DNA of 64,000 nucleotides from Nitratireductor sp. B36 (GTDB taxonomy: Bacteria; Pseudomonadota; Alphaproteobacteria; Rhizobiales; Rhizobiaceae), in assembly GCF_020833685.1 (NCBI RefSeq), contig NZ_JACKZY010000003.1:820997-884996 (forward strand). Reading direction: 5' to 3'. The notes below the pieces were generated by a model, which saw only the letters and a list, made by a program, of their open reading frames with translations, was not told the origin of the DNA and did not search any database. The translations under genes and the position numbers were made by a program. Of this stretch, positions 9,706 through 17,167 are shown piece after piece. Position 1 is the stretch's first letter; the number at the start of each line of letters is the position of its first letter.

Positions 9706-10641
9706 CTAATCGCCGATTGGCCGACCCGGATCATTCGTATTCAGACTTGAGAGGCTCACACGGATGCGTCGCAGGCTTTCAAGAACGCTGGGCCCGATCA
9801 GCTCGGCTGTGGTCATCGCGATGAGATCAATCAGGAAGAGGAGCGCATATCGGCCCGAGGTGGGCTTGTAGAGCTGCGTATCGGCAGGAATGACGAAAGG
9901 CAGGCAAGCCTCAGCCTCTTTCGCCAAGACAGATTCAGGGTGAGTGATGGTGATGGTGCGGGCGCCATACTGGCGCGCGACGCGAACAGACTCGATAATG
10001 GATGCTGCCTGACCTGAGGCCGATATGGCGAAAACGAGCGAACGCTTGTCGCACACGGCAGCAGTCATGCGCTGCATTTGCCCATCGGTATGGGCAACGA
10101 TCGGTACGCCCAGTCGAAAAAGCCGGTTCTGCATTTCGACCGCACCCATGGAAGAAACGCCGCCAGACCCGAACACATAGACCTGGCCCGCATCAACGAC
10201 ATGTTGCGCCACCTCGTTGACGGTTTTCATGTCAATCGCATCGCGCACGCGCTGCATCGCATTGGCTGCGCCATCCGCTATGGCACCTACGATCCGCGCA
10301 TCTCGCTCGTCACGCACGAGGGGTTCAGGGAAAAGATAAACCCCACCGATCGCGAGCACTTGCGCCAATTTGAATTTGAAGTCGCGGATACCGTCACATC
10401 CGAGGGCGCGGCAGAAGCGGGTGACTGTCGGTTCACTGACGCCAGCACGGAGTGCGAGGTCGGCAATCGACGCCTTCGATGCGTACTCGATGTCGGACAA
10501 TACGATCTCAGCGAGCCGCTTTTCAGCGTTGCTGCCGTCTGCCGCCCAGATCCGCAATCGGTTGATGATGTCAGTGGTGGTCAAGCGCTGCCCCTCAGCA
10601 AATTGCTCCGATCCCCAAGCCTTTCGATGCCAGCTTGACAC
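9706..10641 (-). CDS. MurR/RpiR-family transcriptional regulator
   Basis: The N-terminal HTH_6 domain includes ASIADLALRAGVSEPTVTRF near residues 60-80. The C-terminal SIS domain (residues ~130-270) has the motif VYVFGSGGVSSMGA and FAISASGQAASII, which in this family bind a phosphorylated ligand. The longest frame begins at a GTG. A TTG at 10587 (LTTTDIINRL) has a GAGGGG site 5 nt upstream and is a better start on that ground. The gene is divergent from the amidohydrolase operon and precedes the TRAP genes in the same direction, so it likely controls both. Confidence 0.9.
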   Translation of the reverse strand: MSSWHRKAWGSEQFAEGQRLTTTDIINRLRIWAADGSNAEKRLAEIVLSDIEYASKASIADLALRAGVSEPTVTRFCRALGCDGIRDFKFKLAQVLAIGGVYLFPEPLVRDERDARIVGAIADGAANAMQRVRDAIDMKTVNEVAQHVVDAGQVYVFGSGGVSSMGAVEMQNRLFRLGVPIVAHTDGQMQRMTAAVCDKRSLVFAISASGQAASIIESVRVARQYGARTITITHPESVLAKEAEACLPFVIPADTQLYKPTSGRYALLFLIDLIAMTTAELIGPSVLESLRRIRVSLSSLNTNDPGRPIGD

Positions 10642-10785
10642 CGGATATGAAAAAAAGCAACATTATATCACAAGAGATTTGCCACATATTTCGCAATAAA
10701 ATCCAATTATGTTGGAAAATTTCATACCTATTTGAATGAGGGAGCTCGATGAGTTCCTCCTCCAGGCGTCAAGGAATTCAGTTCA
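10642..10785. promoter_or_regulatory. divergent control region with GAAAATTTC palindrome
   Basis: AT-rich 144-bp gap between the RpiR-type regulator and the amidohydrolase operon. It contains the 9-bp palindrome GAAAATTTC at 10715-10723, which resembles operators of RpiR-type proteins. An AAGGA ribosome binding site lies 9 nt before the amidohydrolase ATG. No unambiguous -35/-10 pair stands out. Confidence 0.45.
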
Positions 10786-11922
10786 ATGAAGTTCGACCTA
10801 GTACTCGCAGGTGGTCGCGTCCTCGATCCTTCACAGAACCTCGACCGCGTTACGCAAGTGGGTTTTACCGACGGCAAAGTGGCTGCGGTGGGAGACGATC
10901 TGGCAGCACAAGCTCAATCAGTCAGGGACGTTTCCGGGAAGATTGTTACGCCGGGAATCATTGACCTTCATACACATGTGTACTGGGGCGGTACGTCACT
11001 CGGTATTGATGCCGATGATTTCGCCCGAAGCAGTGCGGTGACCACCTGCGTGGACACGGGCAGCGCCGGTCCTGGCAATTTTCCAGGCTTTCGCCGACAT
11101 GTGATTGAGCCTGCCGATGCGCGCATTCTCGTCTACCTTCATGTTTCCTTCGCGGGCATCTACGGCTTCGACACGAAAATTATGGTGGGCGAAAGCCATG
11201 ACTTCCGACTGATGGCACCGAAACATGCTGCGGAGGTCATTGAAGCCAATCGTGACGTCATCGTCGGTATCAAGGTACGAATTGGGCGGCATGCAAGCGG
11301 ACCACAGGGCATAGCTCCTCTGGACGTGGCGCTTGGACTTTCGGACGAAGTGGGGCTGCCTGTCATGTGCCACATCGATGAACCGCCGCCTTCATATGAA
11401 GCAGTGGTTTCGAAACTGCGCAAAGGTGATGTGCTTACACATTGCTTTCGCCCGTTTCCGAACGCTCCAATCATGGGCAATGGGCGGGTCAAGGCAGAGG
11501 TTCTGGAAGCGCGGGAGCGAGGCGTCTATTTCGACATTGGGCACGGTATGGGCTCCTTCTCCTACAAAACGGCTCGAGCCATGCTGGAAGCTGGCTTCCC
11601 TCCTGATACAATTTCCTCTGATGTTCATGCATTTTGCACCGAGGGGCCTGCCTACGATCAGCTGACGACCATGAGCAAGTTCCTAGGCCTTGGCATGCCG
11701 TTGAGCGAGGTCATCGAAAGGTCCACGGTCAGAGCAGGCCAAGTCCTTCAGCGTCCCGAGCTTGGTACGTTCCGGAAGGGGGCTGTGGGAGACGCCTCAA
11801 TCCTTACCCTTGCTTCGGGCGAGTTTGCTCTTGAGGATGTGGAAGGCGAAATCCTTCACACAAACCAGCGTCTCCAGGCGGCAGGCGTCGTGCTCAATGG
11901 CCGGTGGTGGCACCCGGCATGA
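10786..11922 (+). CDS. amidohydrolase/deacetylase family metallohydrolase
   Basis: A 378-aa member of the amidohydrolase superfamily (dihydroorotase/D-aminoacylase side). Metal-site residues are visible in order: IDLHTH (HxH) near residue 65, the lysine of GIKVRIG near 163 (likely carbamylated), CHID near 193, THCFRP near 218, and the catalytic aspartate in ISSDVHAF near 280. It hydrolyses an amide or cyclic imide bond, but the substrate is not known. The closest family that I recognise is the uncharacterised amidohydrolase/deacetylase group. First gene of a three-gene operon; its stop overlaps the creatininase start by 4 nt. Confidence 0.88.
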   Translation: MKFDLVLAGGRVLDPSQNLDRVTQVGFTDGKVAAVGDDLAAQAQSVRDVSGKIVTPGIIDLHTHVYWGGTSLGIDADDFARSSAVTTCVDTGSAGPGNFPGFRRHVIEPADARILVYLHVSFAGIYGFDTKIMVGESHDFRLMAPKHAAEVIEANRDVIVGIKVRIGRHASGPQGIAPLDVALGLSDEVGLPVMCHIDEPPPSYEAVVSKLRKGDVLTHCFRPFPNAPIMGNGRVKAEVLEARERGVYFDIGHGMGSFSYKTARAMLEAGFPPDTISSDVHAFCTEGPAYDQLTTMSKFLGLGMPLSEVIERSTVRAGQVLQRPELGTFRKGAVGDASILTLASGEFALEDVEGEILHTNQRLQAAGVVLNGRWWHPA

Positions 11923-12692
11923 GATGGGCTGACCTGACCACGGCGGAAATCGACCAGGTGGATCGTGATACGGTGGTGATCCTGCCGATCGCAGCAGTCG
12001 AGCAACATGGTCCGCATCTCCCCCTTTCCACGGACTGCAGGATCGGTATGCACTTGCTGGAAAGCGTGGAGCAACGCTGCAGCAACGACATGCTGATCCT
12101 GCCGCAGGTTCAGGTTTGCTGTTCCGATCACCACATGGATTTCGTGGGGACGCTGACTGTCCGTCACGAGACCTTTCTTGCCTATGCAGGAGACATTCTG
12201 CGCTCGGTCATCGCTCATGGGTTTCGCACCCTGCTGATCTTCAACAGCCATGGCGGGAATCAGGCGATTGGCAGAGTTCTCGTCGATCAGATTGGGCACC
12301 AGGAGCAGGGGTGCCGCATCGCTTTGGCGACATGGTGGACTCTTGCGGCTCCAGCATTGGCACAAATCCGTGAAAGCGAATTGGGAGGTGCCAATCACGC
12401 TTGTGAGTTCGAGACGTCGCTGATGATGGAGGCCGACCCGGCAAGTGTTCGCCGTCACTGCATCGAAGAGCGCAGCTTAGGCCCAACCACGCGTTGGACT
12501 GTGGAAGACATGTTGGCTGCCCCGCCCATATCGCTCTATCGCAGCATGAAAGACAAATCAGGAGGAACGGGCACTGTCGGCGAACCAGCTCTTGCCACTC
12601 GCCAGAAAGGTCGCGCCATCACGGAGGCCGTGACAATTCAGCTCCAGCAGCTGGTACAGGATCTGCGGCGCATCCACGAGGTGGAAAAATGA
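11919..12692 (+). CDS. creatininase-family amidohydrolase
   Basis: A 257-aa member of the creatininase family, Zn/Mn-dependent enzymes that open cyclic amides such as creatinine or act on formamide-type bonds. The signature PIAAVEQHGPHLPLSTD supplies the metal ligands Glu, His and Asp; a second region NSHGGNQ and the later HACEFETSLMM contain the other conserved residues. The chosen start overlaps the preceding stop as ATGA; a frame 5 codons longer exists. The neighbours suggest that it acts in the same degradation route as the amidohydrolase. Confidence 0.88.
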   Translation: MRWADLTTAEIDQVDRDTVVILPIAAVEQHGPHLPLSTDCRIGMHLLESVEQRCSNDMLILPQVQVCCSDHHMDFVGTLTVRHETFLAYAGDILRSVIAHGFRTLLIFNSHGGNQAIGRVLVDQIGHQEQGCRIALATWWTLAAPALAQIRESELGGANHACEFETSLMMEADPASVRRHCIEERSLGPTTRWTVEDMLAAPPISLYRSMKDKSGGTGTVGEPALATRQKGRAITEAVTIQLQQLVQDLRRIHEVEK

Positions 12693-13912
12693 GACATTCG
12701 GAGTGGCTTGCCTGTACTGAGTGTGGAGAGGAGACCAGCATCACCTCCGTACCGTCCACCTGCCCGAGTTGTGGCGGAATTCTCGATTTGCATCTGCCGG
12801 ACAATACGCAGGCCGATCGCGATCCGGCACCGACCAGCCTATGGCATTGGGCTCACCATCTTCCATACTGCTCGGAGGAAAATCGTATCTCGCTGGGCGA
12901 AGCAGGCTCACCGCTCCTCGCCTGCCCACGGTTGGCCAGGAAGATGGGTGTCGCAGATCTGTGGATCAAAAATGATTCCATATCTCCGACGGCGTCGTTC
13001 AAAGATCGGGCGATTGCGTTAGCCACTTCACTCGCACGACAGCACCAACGCAAGGGTTTGGTGCTGTCTTCAAGCGGAAATGCCGGTGCTTCTGCAGCGG
13101 CGTATGCTGCGCGCGCCGGTCTGCCGGTTGTCGTTCTTGTTCCGGCCTCTGCCCCTGAGGCGAAACTGCGTCAGATCGCTGCCACGGGAGCACGACTCGT
13201 CAAAGTCGAGGGTAACACGAGCGACTGTTGCCGCCTGGCCGACAAGCTGGCGCGCGAACGGGACTGGGTCAATCTCACCACCACATATCATAACCCCTAT
13301 GGGGTTGATGCCTATGCGACGCTCGCCTACGAGATCGCACATCTTGAGGCAGATGTTTTGCTGCTCCCAATTTCGAGCGGTCCGCTGCTGGGCGGCATCA
13401 TGAAGGGCTTCCAGCGGCTGCTCGAAGCAGGCCACCTTGCAACAGTCCCGCGGCCTATCGCCATACAGGCAAGCAGGTGCGCACCCATCGTGCAAGCTTT
13501 CCAAAGTGGCAGCAGCGTCAAGCCATGGGAGCACCAAACCACGATAGCATCTGCACTCAATGACACCTTGGCGGGTTACGAACGCGACGGCGACTACACC
13601 CTTTCGTGGATCAAGCGCTTCAAAGGTGCTGCGTTTGCAGTGGACGATCCTGATATCCTTCAGGGCCTCCGCGACCTCTCGCAGATGGAAGGGATACTGG
13701 CTGAGCCCAGTGGAGCCGTACCGATAGCGGCCCTCGGGCAGCTGCGCCGAAAGGGCCTTGTGAAGGAAAACGACCGCATAGTGGCCGTCGTCACCGGCCA
13801 CGGTCTGAAGGATCTAAGCTGGGTCGACGTGGCAATTGATGCGGCGCCTATAAAGGCCGACTTCTCGGCTCTTGCTCGCCTGGTTGACCAGCCGTCACCC
13901 ATGGCTGGATAA
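12689..13912 (+). CDS. threonine synthase-like PLP enzyme
   Basis: A 407-aa fold-type II PLP enzyme. The N-terminal 40 residues have two CxxC pairs (CTEC, CPSC) that form the zinc ribbon found in some ThrC-like proteins. The PLP lysine lies in SPTASFKDRA near residue 112, the phosphate/substrate loop in SSSGNAGAS, and the glycine-rich site in PISSGPLLGG. It overlaps the creatininase gene by ATGA, so it is probably not the housekeeping threonine synthase. It more likely acts as a lyase or synthase on an amino acid intermediate of this pathway. Gene order is the evidence; the substrate is unknown. Confidence 0.83.
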   Translation: MRHSEWLACTECGEETSITSVPSTCPSCGGILDLHLPDNTQADRDPAPTSLWHWAHHLPYCSEENRISLGEAGSPLLACPRLARKMGVADLWIKNDSISPTASFKDRAIALATSLARQHQRKGLVLSSSGNAGASAAAYAARAGLPVVVLVPASAPEAKLRQIAATGARLVKVEGNTSDCCRLADKLARERDWVNLTTTYHNPYGVDAYATLAYEIAHLEADVLLLPISSGPLLGGIMKGFQRLLEAGHLATVPRPIAIQASRCAPIVQAFQSGSSVKPWEHQTTIASALNDTLAGYERDGDYTLSWIKRFKGAAFAVDDPDILQGLRDLSQMEGILAEPSGAVPIAALGQLRRKGLVKENDRIVAVVTGHGLKDLSWVDVAIDAAPIKADFSALARLVDQPSPMAG

Positions 13913-13961
13913 CAGGTGCTGTCACTCTTTCACGCTGTGCGGCATCTGTAAAAAGGATGTT

Positions 13962-13978
13962 CAGCGGAAAAACCGCTG
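13962..13978 (+). terminator. hairpin after the amidohydrolase operon
   Basis: CAGCGG and CCGCTG pair around an AAAAA loop, 50 nt after the threonine-synthase-like stop. The downstream T-run is very short (CTT), so termination strength is doubtful. The remaining bases up to the tRNA fragment at 14100 show no gene. Confidence 0.4.
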
Positions 13979-14099
13979 CTTGGTCTGGTGCCGGTCTGTC
14001 GCGGCTCAAGCAACCGAATTTTCCCCAGCCGAGCCGTTTCTTGCGAACGGAGAAGAACAGACGATTTTACAGGGGGGCGATTTCACAGGGAGTATGTCT

Positions 14100-14152
14100 T
14101 GGTGCCCCTGGCCGGACTCGAACCAGCACTCCTTGCGGAACTCGATTTTGAG
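14100..14152 (-). pseudogene. 3' part of host tRNA-Leu(CAA), cut by prophage
   Basis: Read on the minus strand, this begins with the anticodon-loop bases CTCAAAA and continues through the 3' anticodon stem TCGAG, the variable arm, the T arm GGTTCGAGTCC and the acceptor strand CAGGGGC with discriminator A and encoded CCA. The 5' part is at 59640-59678. Joined at the 7-nt core, the two give an 85-nt tRNA whose stems match (GCCCCTG with CAGGGGC, CTCGA with TCGAG). The sequence now upstream, in the prophage, has no D arm or 5' acceptor strand, so this copy is dead. Confidence 0.9.
14146..14152. other. attL core
   Basis: TTTTGAG (CTCAAAA on the minus strand) is the only stretch shared between the two chromosome-prophage junctions. 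It corresponds exactly to the 7-nt anticodon loop of the host tRNA-Leu. Anticodon loops are a known crossover position for tyrosine recombinases. The boundary is firm because tRNA identity stops abruptly on its prophage side. Confidence 0.85.
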
Positions 14153-14167
14153 CCTAGTGTTTTCGGG

Positions 14168-14225
14168 TGCCACACCCTTAGTTTATAAGGCTTTGCGTCT
14201 GCCACGTGTGGCATTCTTGTGGCAC
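14168..14225. repeat. TGCCAC arm-type sites near attL
   Basis: Four TGCCAC/GTGGCA copies lie within 60 bp of the attL core: TGCCACA at 14168-14174, TGCCAC at 14200-14205 facing GTGGCA at 14208-14213 (a near-perfect palindrome), and GTGGCAC at 14219-14225. Two more flank attR at 59511-59530. The clustering at both ends suggests arm-type binding sites for the integrase or an excision factor. Confidence 0.5.
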
Positions 14226-14395
14226 TAGAAGATGGAGAAGAAGAGCATCCCTAAATAGCCCCACATGGTCTCCCATAGGGCGGCTATGGTTGGTGCCCCT
14301 ACCAGGATGAAGGCGAGGGCGGCGAAGATGCCGAAAAGCTTCTGGGCAGTGCTGGTAATGGTTGACATCTGCTGGTCCCGTGACATAGCAGACAT
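14225..14395 (-). CDS. small two-helix membrane protein
   Basis: A 56-aa protein, unrecognised. After a polar N-terminus (MSAMSRDQQMSTITSTAQKL) come two hydrophobic stretches separated by a short turn, so it should sit in the inner membrane. The start at 14395 has AAGGAGG 7 nt upstream; that site is the antisense of the acceptor stem of the phage tRNA. It is the last prophage gene before attL, and its gene lies between the integrase and the crossover site. Confidence 0.6.
   Translation of the reverse strand: MSAMSRDQQMSTITSTAQKLFGIFAALAFILVGAPTIAALWETMWGYLGMLFFSIF
14362..14389 (+). promoter_or_regulatory. possible promoter of the phage tRNA-Leu
   Basis: A perfect TTGACA at 14362-14367 is followed after 16 nt by CATAGC, a poor -10. 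Transcription would start a few bases before the tRNA at 14402. It reads on the plus strand, against all phage protein genes, so the tRNA would be expressed independently of lytic transcription. The weak -10 limits confidence. Confidence 0.4.
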
Positions 14396-14401
14396 ATTAG
14401 A

Positions 14402-14486
14402 GCCTCCTTGGCGGAATTGGTAGACGCGACGCACTCAAAATGCGTTTCTCTCGGGAGTCCCGGTTCGAGTCCGGGAGGAGGCACCA
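14402..14486 (+). tRNA. tRNA-Leu(CAA) carried by the phage
   Basis: Full 85-nt cloverleaf: acceptor GCCTCCT with AGGAGGC, a D arm with GGTAGACGC, anticodon stem ACGCA/TGCGT around CTCAAAA (anticodon CAA), a long variable arm, T arm GGTTCGAGTCC, and encoded CCA. It has the same length and anticodon as the host gene that the prophage splits, but the acceptor, anticodon stem and variable arm differ, so it is not a duplicate of the host gene. It lies inside the prophage between attL and the integrase. The likely role is to replace the destroyed host tRNA that reads UUG. Confidence 0.93.
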
Positions 14487-14672
14487 CTAATCAAGAAAAT
14501 GAGCCATTAGTTTCATTTCGGCCTCCTCGATGAGGCGCTTAACCTCTTGCAGGTCTTCATAAACTTCCTTGGCGTATGCGCCGCTAGTCCACCGCAAGTT
14601 CACCTGTCCTAGCTTGGTGTAGGCATCCGATAGGGCGCGTCCGGTAGTACCTGTTGCCTGCGTTCTCTTCAT
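14487..14672 (-). CDS. hypothetical protein downstream of integrase
   Basis: A 61-aa protein, unrecognised. The C-terminal half is charged and probably helical (YEDLQEVKRLIEEAEMKLMAHF). Its ATG overlaps the integrase stop by 4 nt, so it is translated with the integrase. Position and size would suit an excision or directionality factor, but no such motif is visible. Its stop lies directly next to the 3' end of the phage tRNA on the other strand. Confidence 0.6.
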   Translation of the reverse strand: MKRTQATGTTGRALSDAYTKLGQVNLRWTSGAYAKEVYEDLQEVKRLIEEAEMKLMAHFLD

Positions 14673-15913
14673 CCCATTAGCTCCTTTGCGAACCGTGCGA
14701 CATCCTCTGGTGTTACCCCAGGTGTCTGTGCGTATGCCTTGATGATCTCTCCCACTGAGTTACCACTTGGGGAGGGTACTGTGTGGTGTTGCGTAGAGTC
14801 CTTTGAAAAGTATTTTCGGCTGTCCTCCAGCTCACCCGCCCCCACAAGGTTGAGGTACCCTGAGGTGGTCGTGATGGTCCGGTGACGGAGGACCTTCTGT
14901 AGTGTTGCGGTGGGCATCCCCCGACTGTTTGCATACCAGGCGAAGGTCCGCCGTAGAGACTTCATCGTGGCGGTCGGGATGTGTGAGGCCCCTAAGAACT
15001 CCCTGACAGTATTCCACCGGCTCATTGCCTGACGCGGCGAGATGGGGAATAGACGTTCCCACCGGTTGGCCTTGGCCCTGGCGATGGACCTCTTGATGAC
15101 TGGGAGTGCCTCCGGGTAGACCGGAACGGCATTATCTGAGTCTGCTGTCTTGGTTCCGTCGGGGTGAAGCCACGGCTTGTTTCCCGCCAGGCCGGTGAAG
15201 CACCCTTCGGTCAATCTCAGGGCTTCTTCCACGCGGAGGCCTTCATAGACGATGATGTCGATGAGGTCGGCGAAAAGCGGATCACCACCAGGGCGGCGCA
15301 ACCACTCAGACACTTGCTGATGATCCTCAGGGCGTAGCCACCAGGTCTTCTTGTTTCTGGCCTTCTGCTTCGTGATTGGGATCACGGTAGTGCATAGAGG
15401 CGGTAGACGTTTGAGGGCGATCTGGTTGACCTTGCGGATGTGCCCCAGTGCCTGGTTGATGTAACTGGCTGAGTGCCCCTTCTCGCGGTGGTGTGCCACT
15501 AGGGCGTCTATGTCCTCACTTACGATCTGGTCGATGTCCCTCTTACCGCGCTGCTCAAGGAAGGCGACATCGCTCATCAAGGTGTAGCCGGTCTGGGTCT
15601 CGCTTCGCATACCCTTCCAGTGTGTCTCTATTGCGATCTCGGCTGCCTTGCGAAGTGTACCGGTCTGCCCGGTTGGAGTGAGGATGGCCTGTGTCCGGGT
15701 ACTCCTTCCGTGGAGGGTTGGCACGGGGAGGGGCTTGTCCCCCTCCTCGACCGGCCACTTTCCATAGACATCGAGCGCCTCGTTGATCTCGGTCTCCAGG
15801 CTTTCGGCCTCGCACAGAGACTGCACTTGTCGTCTGATTCTGCGATACCCTGCTTTGGCAGAGGCGCGATTGACGGTTACTTGGTATCCACCACCTCTCT
15901 CAGTTATTGGCAT
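14669..15913 (-). CDS. int: tyrosine-type site-specific integrase
   Basis: A 414-aa phage integrase. An arm-binding-like N-terminus (~1-70) is followed by a SAM-like core-binding domain (~85-175) and a catalytic domain. The catalytic residues line up as Arg227 (YEGLRVEEAL), Arg321 (KSLRRTFA), His344 (LRHRTITTT) and nucleophile Tyr353 (SGYLNL). The usual first histidine of HxxR is a lysine (K318), which many family members tolerate. It would recombine attP with the anticodon loop of tRNA-Leu. The upstream MarR-like gene overlaps it by 14 nt. Its coding sequence contains a promoter-like motif at 14789-14800. Confidence 0.95.
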   Translation of the reverse strand: MPITERGGGYQVTVNRASAKAGYRRIRRQVQSLCEAESLETEINEALDVYGKWPVEEGDKPLPVPTLHGRSTRTQAILTPTGQTGTLRKAAEIAIETHWKGMRSETQTGYTLMSDVAFLEQRGKRDIDQIVSEDIDALVAHHREKGHSASYINQALGHIRKVNQIALKRLPPLCTTVIPITKQKARNKKTWWLRPEDHQQVSEWLRRPGGDPLFADLIDIIVYEGLRVEEALRLTEGCFTGLAGNKPWLHPDGTKTADSDNAVPVYPEALPVIKRSIARAKANRWERLFPISPRQAMSRWNTVREFLGASHIPTATMKSLRRTFAWYANSRGMPTATLQKVLRHRTITTTSGYLNLVGAGELEDSRKYFSKDSTQHHTVPSPSGNSVGEIIKAYAQTPGVTPEDVARFAKELMG

Positions 15914-16298
15914 CGCTCCGTCTTCCTTCCAATATAAAACCCAGTTGTTGTGCCAGGGCTTTCCCCTTCTGCGTGAGTTTTACGACCTTCTGGCGTCTAT
16001 TCAGTGGGTAGGTCTCCATGACCACTAGCTCTAGTCCCTCTCTCCCGGAACGATACTTGTCACTCAGGTATCTAAGGTGGGTAGATAGTGTGGTGGGTGT
16101 AATAGCCAGGTTCTCGGCTAAGTGTTCGAGAGTTATGGGCTCTCCCTGTTTGGTATGGTCTTGGCCCCAAATGGCAACACCTAGAAAGGTGTTGAGGATT
16201 GCTATAGGCATAATCTGTCCATCGTTCTGGGCTGCTTGAACCCGTCTGTTGGCTTCTAGATATGCCCTAAGTGTTTCCCTCCTCAGTGGCGTGTCCAT
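15900..16298 (-). CDS. winged-helix (MarR-like) regulator
   Basis: A 132-aa protein with a helix-turn-helix at ITLEHLAENLAITPTTLSTHLRYL (residues ~55-78), followed by a beta wing (LELVVMETYPLNRRQKVVKLT) and a C-terminal helix, the layout of MarR-type winged helices. Basic recognition-region residues are present. It overlaps int by 14 nt, so the two are co-expressed. It is the only clear DNA-binding regulator in the left arm and is the best candidate for a lysogeny repressor or int regulator. That role is inferred from position alone. Confidence 0.65.
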   Translation of the reverse strand: MDTPLRRETLRAYLEANRRVQAAQNDGQIMPIAILNTFLGVAIWGQDHTKQGEPITLEHLAENLAITPTTLSTHLRYLSDKYRSGREGLELVVMETYPLNRRQKVVKLTQKGKALAQQLGFILEGRRSDANN

Positions 16299-16512
16299 GA
16301 ACTCTCGTGTCCTTTTCTGGATACTTGCTACGCATATTCACATTTACTGCACAAAGCATGAAATGGAAAGGTCCAATCCATGCTTCTCTGGTTTCAACAC
16401 CTGCAATTAGCCGCTTCCTGTTGAAACCCATCATCCATAAACCCGGTTTGAAGAACCCGTCCGGCTCCCATAATTCGGCCAGTATCTCGTGGCCGCTTAT
16501 ACGCAGAAGCAT
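16267..16512 (-). CDS. hypothetical phage protein
   Basis: An 81-aa protein, unrecognised: MLLRISGHEILAELWEPDG, then aromatic-rich segments and a charged tail. The start at 16512 is preferred over a longer frame because GAGGAGG lies 7 nt upstream. It overlaps the MarR-like gene by 32 nt, placing it in the integrase operon. Confidence 0.55.
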   Translation of the reverse strand: MLLRISGHEILAELWEPDGFFKPGLWMMGFNRKRLIAGVETREAWIGPFHFMLCAVNVNMRSKYPEKDTRVHGHATEEGNT

Positions 16513-16578
16513 CCTCACCCTCCTCGTAGGGTAATGGCGAGGGTCGGGCGTTACCCCGACCCCCATCATATTGCGAAG

Positions 16579-17052
16579 TTAACCGTTGATTGCCTTCTTC
16601 TGGGTCTCGCTGAAGCCCTGCCCTTCAACCTGTTCCAGGGTGGCTTCATCGGTGGCTTGTGTCACGTAGGTGTGGTCCACATCAGCCTGCGCGATGGCAC
16701 CGGCAAAGTTGCGCTCCTGGTCGAAGTCGGTTCGGTCGATCCCCAGGTAGCCGGCAAGAAGCTCCATGCGGTGTTCAGCGTTGGCTTCGATCTCCACCTC
16801 GTCACCTTCGGCATCCACTCCGATCCACCCCAGGTCCTGTGCGGTGAGGAGCTGTGGCTTGCGGATGGCCTCTGGGAGCTGGTGACCCAGGCGCTGCTCG
16901 TACCACCCGATGCGCTCTGCCAGAAGTGCCACCGCGTATCCATCGGCCCACTCTGGGCGTTCCTGGTTTGGGGTGACGATCTGTCCGGTGAGGCCGTCAA
17001 TGTGGAGTGCGCCTTCCTGGCCTTCCATGTGGACTGCGATGCGATTGGTCAT
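16579..17052 (-). CDS. hypothetical acidic phage protein
   Basis: A 157-aa acidic protein, unrecognised. The N-terminus MTNRIAVHMEGQEGALHIDG looks like beta strands, the rest mostly helical. First gene behind the promoter/operator at 17125-17167, so it probably heads the unit that runs through the MarR-like gene to int. Confidence 0.6.
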   Translation of the reverse strand: MTNRIAVHMEGQEGALHIDGLTGQIVTPNQERPEWADGYAVALLAERIGWYEQRLGHQLPEAIRKPQLLTAQDLGWIGVDAEGDEVEIEANAEHRMELLAGYLGIDRTDFDQERNFAGAIAQADVDHTYVTQATDEATLEQVEGQGFSETQKKAING

Positions 17053-17124
17053 TTCGTGTCTTCTCCTGGTCCTTGTTGTCTGGGTGTGTGAGGGGCCTCA
17101 GGACCGTGGCGGCCCACTCACCGG

Positions 17125-17167
17125 TATCCGTAAAGAAATCGTTACGGATAATTACATAGTGTGTCAA
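17125..17167 (-). promoter_or_regulatory. sigma70-type promoter overlapped by operator-like repeat
   Basis: On the minus strand TTGACA (17167-17162, perfect -35) is followed by 17 nt and TAACGA (17144-17139). A perfect inverted repeat, TATCCGTAA / TTACGGATA with an 8-nt spacer (17125-17150), covers the -10 region, as an operator would. A further palindrome, ATACGTAT, lies at 17167-17174. The promoter faces the hypothetical gene at 17052 and, behind it, the MarR-like gene and int, so it may be the lysogeny promoter under repressor control. Confidence 0.55.

Noticed and set aside
14299..14487. Reading frame starting MVPPPGLEPG on the minus strand
   Set aside because: Antisense translation of the phage tRNA-Leu, a known false-positive pattern.
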